This document shows positions 1-5,025 of a stretch of DNA of 5,025 bases, piece by piece. Source of the stretch: Burkholderiales bacterium (GTDB lineage: Bacteria > Pseudomonadota > Gammaproteobacteria > Burkholderiales > CAIKXV01). The notes under the pieces are model-generated. The model saw nothing but the letters and a program-made list of their open reading frames with translations. It searched no databases and was not told the origin of the DNA. The stretch spans positions 1-5,025 of the forward strand of contig JAIENF010000625.1 in NCBI GenBank assembly GCA_019751575.1, given 5' to 3'. A program made the translations under genes and the position numbers. Each line of letters starts with the position of its first letter. The stretch's first letter is position 1.

Positions 1-34
1 GCAGATGTCGCAGTATGGCTGGTATACCAAGTGA
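1..34 (+). CDS. Possible 3' end of an unidentified rightward gene
   Basis: Frame 2 (first full codon at base 2) reads QMSQYGWYTK followed by TGA at 32-34. The aromatic-rich, non-repetitive peptide looks like a real C-terminus, and a gene ending here would be convergent with mltD and leave a 69-bp gap between the stops. Ten codons are too few to identify a family or to rule out chance. The rest of the gene would lie upstream of the window. Confidence 0.35.
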   Translation, partial: QMSQYGWYTK

Positions 35-58
35 GTGCAAGGGGGCGTTGCTGCGCAA

Positions 59-89
59 GCGAGGCCAGCCTCGCGCTCTGCCGAGCGCG
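59..89. terminator. Two overlapping GC-rich hairpins between convergent gene ends
   Basis: Bases 59-74 form a 7-bp inverted repeat (GCGAGGC / GCCTCGC, 2-nt centre). Bases 72-89 form a second (CGCGCTC / GAGCGCG, 4-nt loop TGCC). They share three bases, so only one can fold at a time. They sit between the stop of the possible rightward gene (34) and the mltD stop (104), where a bidirectional terminator would be expected. Neither is followed by a T-run on either strand, so they do not match a canonical intrinsic terminator. The terminator role is an inference from position. Confidence 0.3.
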
Positions 90-103
90 CAGCTCCCGGG
101 CCT

Positions 104-1672
104 TCAGTCGTTCTGGGAGTTGGAATTGCTGTGGATGAGGCTCAGCACCGGCGTCGCGATGTCGTGGGCCGTGGCCAGCGCGATGGCGTCCGCCGCGCTC
201 GCCGGGACGACCGATGGCATGTGGGACGCCACGATATCCGGGTCGAGCCGGTAGCTGTTCGCGATTGCTCTCAGCTCAGCGGTGACCAGTGCATCAGAGG
301 CGGCCTTCGCATGGAGCAGGGCGGTCAGCACGCGAGCCTGGCCCTGGGCACCGGCACGCGCGACCGGCCGTGCGACCGGTTCCTCGAACTGTGCTGCGGC
401 GCCGGTTGGAATCAGCAGGTCGACATCGCCCGGGGTGGCCCGCGCCTTCGGCGGAATGTCGTTGGCCCGCCGCAGCGCGGCCACCGTCACCCCGTGCCGC
501 TTGGCGATCTGGTCGAGCGGTTCGCCGGCGCGCGGGCTGTAGATGCGGATAGAGGCCAGCGCACGATCGCCGAGGTCGCGGAGTCCGGCCGCGAACTGGT
601 TCATCCGGTCGAGCGGCAGCAGCAGGGTCGGAAGCTTGTTGACGTTGATCACCGACCGGTTGTGCGCCGGGTTCAGCGCGACGAACTCATCGACCGTCAT
701 GCCGGCGAGCTTCGCCGCCACCTTGACGTCCATGTGCTGGCCCACCTGCACGGTGCCGAAGAACGGCTCGTTCGGAACCTCGGCCAGGGTCATGTTGAAC
801 TGCTGCGGATTGGCGATGATGTTCTTCACGGCCTGCAGCTTCGGGACGTAGGCGCGCGTCTCGGCGGGCAACTGGAGGCTCGAGAAATTGACCCGTTCGC
901 CGCGCAGCGCGTTGCGCGCGATCGCGCGCTGGACGCACCCCTCGCCGCAGTTGTAGGCGGCCAGCGCGAGCTCCCAGCTGCCGAACATGTCGTACAGTTT
1001 CTGCAGGTAATCGAGCGCGGCTTCCGTCGACAGCAGGATGTCGCGCCGGCCGTCGAGCCATGCGTTCTGGCGCAGCCCGAAGTTCAGGCCGGTCGACGGG
1101 ATGAACTGCCACATGCCTGCGGCCCGGGCCGAGGACACCGCCACCGGATTGAACGCGCTCTCGATGATCGGCAGCAGGGCGAGTTCGGCCGGCATGCCCC
1201 GGCGCTCGACCACCTCGACGATATGGAACAGGTATCGGCGGCTGCGCTCGACCACCCGGCGCAGATGCTCGGGACGATTGGCGTAGAAGTCTTCTTCCTG
1301 GCGCACCGCAGGATGGACCAGGTCGGGCATGCCGAAGCCGTTGCGTATCCGCGTCCAGAGGCTGGCCGGAGGCTGCGTCAGGTCGCCCCCGGGCACCAGG
1401 TTCATCTCGCGCACCTGCGCCGGGGACAGTCCCGAGCCGCCGGCATCGTTGCCGGCTCCGAGGGCGGACAGGTCAGGCGCTTCGGCGCCGAGCGCCGGCT
1501 GGATCAGTTCCACCCGCCCGGTAGACGGTTCGGCAGGCGTTTCGGCGCTGCATGCGGTGGCAAAGGCGAAGGCGAGCACGGCCATGACGCCGGAGAGGGG
1601 AGTGCTGCGGCCGGTACTGCGGGGGGCGGGCAGTTGCACGGGCGGAGTGGTGGGGGATTCCGGAACAGCCAT
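104..1672 (-). CDS. mltD: Membrane-bound lytic murein transglycosylase D (lipoprotein, SLT + LysM)
   Basis: This 522-residue protein is a family-1 lytic transglycosylase, which cleaves the MurNAc-GlcNAc bond of peptidoglycan to leave 1,6-anhydroMurNAc ends. The N-terminus has arginines at 18 and 22, a hydrophobic stretch (about 29-40) and a lipobox-like FATAC ending at Cys41, so the protein is probably lipidated and periplasm-facing. The SLT domain spans about 140-255. It has catalytic Glu171 in ESAFNP, GMWQFIPSTG at 186-195 and AYNCGEG at 239-245. Residues 305-354 resemble the divergent repeat of MltD proteins. One recognisable LysM-like domain (peptidoglycan binding) lies at about 374-422. 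Residues 423-522 are Ala-rich and I cannot assign them. The start is supported by GGAGGG nine bases upstream; starting at Met30 would lose the charged signal-peptide n-region. The gene is leftward, downstream of gloB, with a 275-bp gap that suggests its own promoter. The family call is secure. Confidence 0.95.
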   Translation of the reverse strand: MAVPESPTTPPVQLPAPRSTGRSTPLSGVMAVLAFAFATACSAETPAEPSTGRVELIQPALGAEAPDLSALGAGNDAGGSGLSPAQVREMNLVPGGDLTQPPASLWTRIRNGFGMPDLVHPAVRQEEDFYANRPEHLRRVVERSRRYLFHIVEVVERRGMPAELALLPIIESAFNPVAVSSARAAGMWQFIPSTGLNFGLRQNAWLDGRRDILLSTEAALDYLQKLYDMFGSWELALAAYNCGEGCVQRAIARNALRGERVNFSSLQLPAETRAYVPKLQAVKNIIANPQQFNMTLAEVPNEPFFGTVQVGQHMDVKVAAKLAGMTVDEFVALNPAHNRSVINVNKLPTLLLPLDRMNQFAAGLRDLGDRALASIRIYSPRAGEPLDQIAKRHGVTVAALRRANDIPPKARATPGDVDLLIPTGAAAQFEEPVARPVARAGAQGQARVLTALLHAKAASDALVTAELRAIANSYRLDPDIVASHMPSVVPASAADAIALATAHDIATPVLSLIHSNSNSQND

Positions 1673-1681
1673 CTATCGGTA

Positions 1682-1687
1682 CCCTCC
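1682..1687 (-). promoter_or_regulatory. Shine-Dalgarno of mltD
   Basis: The minus strand reads GGAGGG here, nine bases before the ATG at 1672. It supports the long mltD start (MAVPESP) over the internal Met30. Confidence 0.65.
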
Positions 1688-1758
1688 GGCGGCGCGACGG
1701 CGCACGACCACCGGCTGCGATGTCAGTTCATCGCGGATTCGGGTCTTTGCGCTTCAGG

Positions 1759-1772
1759 GTGCAATATCGCAC
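1759..1772. repeat. Imperfect 14-bp palindrome in the mltD leader
   Basis: GTGCAATATCGCAC is symmetric except for one base pair (GTGC-n-ATAT-n-GCAC type). It falls about 20-35 bases downstream of the inferred mltD transcription start, where an operator could act. No known regulator is recognised, and a 14-bp near-palindrome may arise by chance. Confidence 0.2.
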
Positions 1773-1799
1773 ACGGCCGGATATCAAAAGGAAGGATCC

Positions 1800-1828
1800 A
1801 GCTTAGACGCGGCGGGCGGTCGCGTCAA
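1800..1828 (-). promoter_or_regulatory. Candidate sigma70-type promoter for mltD
   Basis: On the minus strand, TTGACG (1823-1828, five of six consensus -35 bases) is followed after exactly 17 bases by TAAGCT (1800-1805, a weak -10 with three of six matches). Transcription would start near 1793, giving an mltD leader of about 120 bases. The strong -35 and spacing favour it, the poor -10 argues against it, and it has not been tested against other possible sites in the gap. Confidence 0.3.
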
Positions 1829-1859
1829 GCGGAAAGACCGTATCGTGGTTTCCTATCTG

Positions 1860-1875
1860 CCTGATTTTCATCAGG
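1860..1875. repeat. Perfect 6-bp-arm palindrome, candidate operator
   Basis: CCTGAT-TTTC-ATCAGG has two perfect 6-bp arms around a 4-base centre, in the most AT-rich part of the mltD-gloB gap. It lies about 32 bases upstream of the candidate mltD -35, a typical place for an activator or repressor site. It could instead be an RNA hairpin in the gloB 3' transcript, but there is no T-run after it on either strand. No specific regulator is recognised. Confidence 0.35.
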
Positions 1876-1918
1876 TATGTTGACAAGCCTGGCCTGTCCG
1901 TGAAGCGGATTCCGGGAG

Positions 1919-1942
1919 CGGCCGCCGACCGGAACGCGGCCG
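1919..1942 (-). terminator. GC-rich hairpin just downstream of gloB
   Basis: CGGCCGC (1919-1925) and GCGGCCG (1936-1942) form a perfect 7-bp stem around a 10-base loop, starting six bases past the gloB stop in the direction of gloB transcription. The position suits a terminator, but no U-tract follows, so termination would be weak or Rho-assisted. It may simply protect the mRNA 3' end. Confidence 0.35.
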
Positions 1943-1947
1943 AAGGG

Positions 1948-2775
1948 TCAGAACGTGTTCTTCCACGCGCGCAGTTCGGCGAACACCTCGACCGCGTCGG
2001 CGAGCGGGCGCCCGGCGTGCGCCGAGGCGCTCCCGGCAACCGCAGGCTGGGCGCAGCGCAGGAACGGATTGGTTGCCCGTTCGGTGTCGATGCGCGACGG
2101 CAACGAGGGCCTGCCGGCGGCGCGCAATCGGTCGACTTCAGACGCCCACGCGTCGATCGCCGCGTTGCCGGGCTCGACCGCGCGCGCGAACGCGATGTTC
2201 GCCAGGGTGTACTCGTGACCGCAGTACACCCGCGTGTCGCCCGGCAGGGCCGCGAGCCGGTCGAGCGATGCAGACATCTGCGATGGCGTGCCCTCGAACA
2301 TGCGGCCACAGCCGACCGAGAACAGGGTATCGCCGGAGAACAGCAGGCCGTGTCCATGGAAGGCGACATGGCTGGACGTGTGTCCCGGGACTTCGATCAC
2401 GTCGAACGCCAGGCCGGCGGCGCCGATGCCGTCCAGCATCACCCGGTCGCCGTCGCCGACGCGCACGGTCGCCTCGGTGATGCGCGGATCGGCGGGGCCC
2501 CAGACCGGTACCTGCCCGAGCGTGTGCACCAGCGCGGCCACGCCGCCGATGTGGTCGGCATGGTGGTGGGTCAGCAGGATGCCGGCCAGGGAGAGCCCGC
2601 CCGCCTCCAGCGCAGCCAGCACGGGTGCCGCTTCGCCGGGATCGACCACGACCGCGCGGCCGCCGGCGCGGATGCACCAAATGTAGTTATCCTTGAACGC
2701 ATCGATCGGCTCGATCGTGACGCCGTCCGGCAGGGTCGTCGGGACGGGGGGGCGCGTGGCGGGCGAGTCGGTCAT
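1948..2775 (-). CDS. gloB: Hydroxyacylglutathione hydrolase (glyoxalase II)
   Basis: This 275-residue metallo-beta-lactamase-fold enzyme hydrolyses S-D-lactoylglutathione to D-lactate and glutathione, the second step of methylglyoxal detoxification, in the cytoplasm. The binuclear metal site is complete: THHHADH at 69-75 (H70, H72, D74, H75), H132 in GHT, D149 in SGDT and H187 in CGHEY. Other glyoxalase II marks are FKDNYIW (27-33), GCGRMFEG (155-162), ATNPFLR (234-240) and the C-terminal LRAWKNTF. The N-terminus is about 18 residues longer than the usual family start, which begins just before the IEPIDAF stretch. The chosen ATG has GGAG seven bases upstream; an in-frame ATG six codons earlier (2793) lacks such support. 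It is leftward, followed by mltD and divergent from the methyltransferase, as in related proteobacteria. Confidence 0.96.
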   Translation of the reverse strand: MTDSPATRPPVPTTLPDGVTIEPIDAFKDNYIWCIRAGGRAVVVDPGEAAPVLAALEAGGLSLAGILLTHHHADHIGGVAALVHTLGQVPVWGPADPRITEATVRVGDGDRVMLDGIGAAGLAFDVIEVPGHTSSHVAFHGHGLLFSGDTLFSVGCGRMFEGTPSQMSASLDRLAALPGDTRVYCGHEYTLANIAFARAVEPGNAAIDAWASEVDRLRAAGRPSLPSRIDTERATNPFLRCAQPAVAGSASAHAGRPLADAVEVFAELRAWKNTF

Positions 2776-2782
2776 GGCAGTG

Positions 2783-2786
2783 CTCC
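2783..2786 (-). promoter_or_regulatory. Shine-Dalgarno deciding the gloB start
   Basis: The minus strand reads GGAG seven bases before the ATG at 2775. This favours the MTDSPAT start over the alternative ATG at 2793, which would place this motif inside the coding region. Confidence 0.55.
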
Positions 2787-2826
2787 GGGGCATGGATGGC
2801 GGTACGTGGCGAACGGATGGAGACGC

Positions 2827-2831
2827 AGGTG
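2827..2831 (+). promoter_or_regulatory. Probable Shine-Dalgarno of the yafS-like gene
   Basis: AGGTG pairs with the 3' end of 16S rRNA (complement of GGAGGTGA) and its GG core ends five bases before the ATG at 2835. It supports the shortest of three in-frame ATGs (2796, 2817, 2835). The evidence is moderate because the motif is short. Confidence 0.4.
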
Positions 2832-2834
2832 GAG

Positions 2835-3626
2835 ATGTTAAACGCAGAGCCGGCTGCACCGGGCGCACCGAATGCCGACTGGCTCGCCACGCCACTGGGC
2901 AGCTACCTGGTCGAGCGGGAGCAGCGCTTCTTCGATGCGGCCGTGGTCGATCTGTTCGGCTACAACGCCGTGCAGGTCGGCCTGCCGCACGTGGACCTGC
3001 TGCGCGCCAGCCGCATGACCCTGCGCGCGCGCGCGGCACCGATCGCGCCGGCCGAACTGCGCACCGACTACACCGCACTGCCGATCGGCGCGAACGTGGT
3101 CGACCTGGTCGTCCTGCCCCATGTGCTCGAGTTCAGCCTGCATCCGCACCAGATCCTGCGCGAGGTCGAGCGCGTGCTGATGCCCGACGGCCACCTGCTG
3201 ATCTCCGGCCTGAATCCGTGGAGCCTGTGGGGCATCCGGCGCACGCTGGCCGGTGCCGGCGGCGAGTTTCCCTGGCAGGGCGAGTACATCAGCCTGCTGC
3301 AGCTCAAGGACTGGCTGACGCTGCTCGGTTTCGAAGTGACCGCGGGCCGGATGGCCTGCTATGCGCCGCCCTGTGCACAGCAGAAGTGGCTGCGCCGGTG
3401 CGGCTTCATGGAGGCGGCCGGAAACCGCTGGTGGCCGTTCGCCGGCGGCGTGTACTTCCTGCAGGCGGTCAAGCGCGTGGTCGGCATGCGGGTGATCCAG
3501 CCGCGCTGGTCGGAGCGGCGGCGCGTGAAGCCTGCGCTGGCGGTGGTGCCGCGCCGCGTCCGGCAGTCCGATGCGGTCGCCGCGCGTGCGGCGGCCTGCG
3601 ATCCCGAACAGACATCGAAAGCCTGA
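2835..3626 (+). CDS. yafS: YafS-like SAM-dependent methyltransferase (class I, degenerate motif I)
   Basis: This protein (263 residues from the chosen start) matches the methyltransferase lying between gloB and rnhA in many gamma- and betaproteobacteria (YafS in E. coli). Its substrate is not established. Family-like segments are [15 protein letters not shown] (16-30), the post-motif strand [11 protein letters not shown] (90-100), [25 protein letters not shown] (109-133, typical of a type-11 methyltransferase fold) and the [14 protein letters not shown] region (155-168). Residues 45-56, where SAM enzymes carry a GxGxG loop, read [12 protein letters not shown] with no glycine-rich motif, so cofactor binding is uncertain. 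The basic tail after about 222 looks poorly ordered. ATGs at 2796 and 2817 are possible; 2835 is preferred because AGGTG precedes it, it starts with AT-rich codons (TTA AAC), and family similarity begins about 15 residues later. It heads the rnhA-dnaQ cluster. Confidence 0.85.
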   Translation: MLNAEPAAPGAPNADWLATPLGSYLVEREQRFFDAAVVDLFGYNAVQVGLPHVDLLRASRMTLRARAAPIAPAELRTDYTALPIGANVVDLVVLPHVLEFSLHPHQILREVERVLMPDGHLLISGLNPWSLWGIRRTLAGAGGEFPWQGEYISLLQLKDWLTLLGFEVTAGRMACYAPPCAQQKWLRRCGFMEAAGNRWWPFAGGVYFLQAVKRVVGMRVIQPRWSERRRVKPALAVVPRRVRQSDAVAARAAACDPEQTSKA

Positions 3627-3631
3627 TAACC

Positions 3632-4129
3632 ATGCAGACGACAGCGCCGGCCGTGCCGGAAACCCGCGAAGACGGACCGGTCGACAACGACCAGCCGATC
3701 GACATCTACACCGACGGTGCCTGCAAGGGCAATCCGGGCGCCGGCGGCTGGGGCGCGCTGCTGCGCCGGGGCACCCACGAGAAGGAGCTGTTCGGCGGGG
3801 AACCGAACACGACCAACAACCGGATGGAACTGCTGGCGGTGATCCGCGCCCTGGAGGCGCTGACCCGGCGCTCGCGCGTGCGCGTGCATACCGACTCGCA
3901 GTACGTGCAGCAGGGCATCAGCACCTGGATCCACGGCTGGAAGCGCAAGAACTGGCGCACGGCGGCCGGCGCGCCGGTGAAGAACGTCGACCTGTGGAAG
4001 GCGCTGGACGAAGCGGCGGCGCGGCACGAGGTCGAATGGCTCTGGGTGCGCGGGCATGCCGGCCACCCCGGGAACGAACGCGCCGATGCGCTGGCCAATC
4101 GCGGCGTGACCGCGTCCTCCGGCCGCTGA
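3632..4129 (+). CDS. rnhA: Ribonuclease HI
   Basis: This 165-residue enzyme cuts the RNA strand of RNA:DNA hybrids, clearing R-loops and primer RNA during replication. All catalytic residues are present with a constant +18 offset from E. coli RNase HI: D28 in [11 protein letters not shown]66 in [10 protein letters not shown]88 in TDSQYV, H142 in [13 protein letters not shown] and D152 in the same motif. The basic segment GWKRKNW at 102-108 matches the substrate-binding handle. The N-terminal 18-20 residues ([15 protein letters not shown] and following) are an acidic, probably disordered extension. The ATG lies five bases after the methyltransferase stop (TGATAACC) and has no clear Shine-Dalgarno, so translation is probably coupled to the upstream gene. 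dnaQ follows in the same orientation, unlike the divergent E. coli arrangement. Confidence 0.97.
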   Translation: MQTTAPAVPETREDGPVDNDQPIDIYTDGACKGNPGAGGWGALLRRGTHEKELFGGEPNTTNNRMELLAVIRALEALTRRSRVRVHTDSQYVQQGISTWIHGWKRKNWRTAAGAPVKNVDLWKALDEAAARHEVEWLWVRGHAGHPGNERADALANRGVTASSGR

Positions 4130-4141
4130 CCCCCGGCCGCC

Positions 4142-4891
4142 ATGCGTACCATCCGGCAGGTGGCCCTGGATACCGAGACCACGGGCCTCGACGTCAAGCT
4201 CGGCAACCGCGTGATCGAGGTCGCCGCGGTCGAGATCGTGAACCGCCAGCTCAGCGGCGTTTACTTCCATCGCTACGTGAATGCCGGCCGCGACAGCGAG
4301 CCGGGTGCGCTCGAGGTGCACGGCCTGACCACCGAGTTCCTGGCCGACAAGCCGCGCTTCCCGGAGATCGCGCGCGACCTGCTCGAGTTCATCGACGGTG
4401 CCGAGCTGATCATCCACAACGCCGCGTTCGACCTCGAGTTCCTGAACGCCGAGCTGGCACTGGCCGGCATGGAGCCGCTGACCCGCCATTGCGGGCCGGT
4501 CATCGACAGCCTGCTGCTCGCCCGCGAGCTGCGGCCGGGCAAGCGCAACAACCTCGATGCGCTGTGCGAGGCCTATTCGATCGACCGCAGCGGACGGGTT
4601 CGCCACGGCGCGCTGATCGACACCCGGCTGCTGGCGCAGGTCTACCTCGCGATGACCCGCGGCCAGGACCGGCTGGTGATCGATACGGTGCCGGCAGACC
4701 GGCTCGCCGCCGGTAGCGATGCCGTGCTGTCGACGCTGGTGCTGCCGGTGATCCCGGCCGATGCCGGCGAAGCCGCGGCGCACGAGGCCCGGCTGGACGC
4801 GATCGACAAGGCCGCGCGTGGCGTGTCGCTCTGGCGGCAAGCGATGGCGCAGGCCGATCAGGCGCCAGTGGCAGCCACCCCGTCCGCGTGA
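4142..4891 (+). CDS. dnaQ: DNA polymerase III epsilon subunit (3'-5' proofreading exonuclease)
   Basis: This 249-residue protein is the proofreading subunit of the Pol III core, removing mispaired 3' ends while bound to the alpha subunit. It is a DEDDh exonuclease: D10 and E12 in LDTETTGL (Exo I), D97 in HNAAFDLEFLN (Exo II), and H155 and D160 in HGALIDTRLLAQVYLAMTRGQ (Exo III). The C-terminal part (about 185-240) carries AAHEARLD and SLWRQ, matching the E. coli tail that contacts the polymerase subunit, so this is a replicative DnaQ rather than a stand-alone exonuclease. It has a short tail past the SLWR motif. The start lies 12 bases after the rnhA stop, in the same frame, with no Shine-Dalgarno, so expression is probably coupled to rnhA. 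No other start fits the family N-terminus as well. Confidence 0.97.
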   Translation: MRTIRQVALDTETTGLDVKLGNRVIEVAAVEIVNRQLSGVYFHRYVNAGRDSEPGALEVHGLTTEFLADKPRFPEIARDLLEFIDGAELIIHNAAFDLEFLNAELALAGMEPLTRHCGPVIDSLLLARELRPGKRNNLDALCEAYSIDRSGRVRHGALIDTRLLAQVYLAMTRGQDRLVIDTVPADRLAAGSDAVLSTLVLPVIPADAGEAAAHEARLDAIDKAARGVSLWRQAMAQADQAPVAATPSA

Positions 4892-4912
4892 CCCTTCTTC
4901 CCGTTCCTCCCC

Positions 4913-4917
4913 AGGAG
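4913..4917 (+). promoter_or_regulatory. Shine-Dalgarno of the nitrilase-family gene
   Basis: AGGAG lies seven bases upstream of the ATG at 4925, fixing that start. It is the best ribosome-binding site among the rightward genes. No convincing promoter is visible in the 33-bp gap after dnaQ, so co-transcription with dnaQ is likely. Confidence 0.7.
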
Positions 4918-4924
4918 TCGTTTC

Positions 4925-5025
4925 ATGGGTGACCAGTATCCCGTCGTCAAGGTGGCCGCAGTCCAGGCTGCATCGGTGTTCCTCGACCGCGAAGGCTCGA
5001 CCGAGAAGGCCTGCCGGCTGATCCG
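4925..5025 (+). CDS. Nitrilase / carbon-nitrogen hydrolase family protein (5' part only)
   Basis: The first 33 residues, beginning MGDQYPVVKVAAVQAAS and including VFLDREGSTEKACRLI, match the N-terminus of nitrilase-branch enzymes: a beta strand KVAAVQAA, then the VFLDRE segment and the helix EKACRLI. Nitrilases hydrolyse nitriles to carboxylic acids and ammonia through a Glu-Lys-Cys triad. The triad residues lie beyond the window edge, so nitrilase, cyanide hydratase and amidase-type relatives cannot be told apart and no substrate can be given. The start is fixed by AGGAG upstream. The gene lies 33 bp after dnaQ on the same strand and is unrelated to replication; it is not part of the usual mltD-dnaQ neighbourhood that I know. 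Confidence 0.85.
   Translation, partial: MGDQYPVVKVAAVQAASVFLDREGSTEKACRLI

Noticed and set aside
35..1864. A 609-codon open frame on the plus strand opposite mltD
   Set aside because: It is Arg/Gly/His-rich with no recognisable domain and lies antisense to a well-supported gene. Long antisense frames are expected in high-GC coding DNA where stops are rare.
1880..1885. A perfect plus-strand TTGACA that could be a -35 box
   Set aside because: No -10-like sequence follows at 15-19 bases, and the only thing downstream on that strand is the antisense of gloB.
3571..4716. A 381-codon plus-strand frame overlapping rnhA and dnaQ
   Set aside because: Its composition is extremely Arg/Ala/Gly/Pro-rich and it is out of frame with two genes that have complete catalytic motifs.
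3359..4840. A 493-codon open frame on the minus strand opposite rnhA and dnaQ
   Set aside because: It spans several unrelated, well-supported genes on the other strand, is rich in Arg, Gly, Val and His, and shows no domain. It is a shadow of the codon bias.
1..5025. Mobile element, CRISPR array, tRNA or other RNA gene, or a new defence-type system
   Set aside because: No direct repeats, transposase motifs or cloverleaf patterns were seen, and nearly all the DNA is explained by conserved housekeeping genes.

Overview
This window is high-GC DNA (about two-thirds G+C by eye) with tightly packed genes. It carries the proteobacterial housekeeping neighbourhood mltD - gloB - yafS-type methyltransferase - rnhA - dnaQ. 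From general knowledge, the same order occurs in Pseudomonas, and a rearranged version (rnhA flipped) occurs in E. coli. The protein sequences and strong G/C third-position bias suggest a high-GC beta- or gammaproteobacterium. I cannot place it more precisely from sequence alone.

Layout. Bases 1-34 may hold the last ten codons of a rightward gene I cannot identify. A G+C-rich gap with two overlapping hairpins follows (59-89). Leftward mltD (104-1672) encodes a lipoprotein-type lytic murein transglycosylase. A 275-bp gap (1673-1947) holds a plausible mltD promoter, a perfect 6-bp-arm palindrome, a second imperfect palindrome and a GC-rich hairpin just beyond gloB. Leftward gloB (1948-2775) encodes glyoxalase II. 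A short divergent intergenic stretch of about 59 bp separates it from a rightward cluster: yafS-like methyltransferase (2835-3626), rnhA (3632-4129) and dnaQ (4142-4891). The cluster has gaps of only 5 and 12 bp, so it is very probably one transcript. A rightward nitrilase-family gene starts at 4925 behind a good Shine-Dalgarno and runs off the window.

How the genes work together. rnhA and dnaQ are linked functionally: RNase HI removes RNA from RNA:DNA hybrids and DnaQ is the proofreading exonuclease of DNA polymerase III. MltD (cell wall) and GloB (methylglyoxal detoxification) have unrelated jobs, so their proximity looks like inherited synteny rather than a pathway. I found no mobile element, CRISPR array, RNA gene or convincing undescribed system. 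The most interesting points are small: rnhA and dnaQ lie in the same frame separated only by a TGA and four codons, the methyltransferase lacks the usual glycine-rich SAM loop, MltD has a 100-residue unassigned tail, and palindromes flank the inferred mltD promoter.
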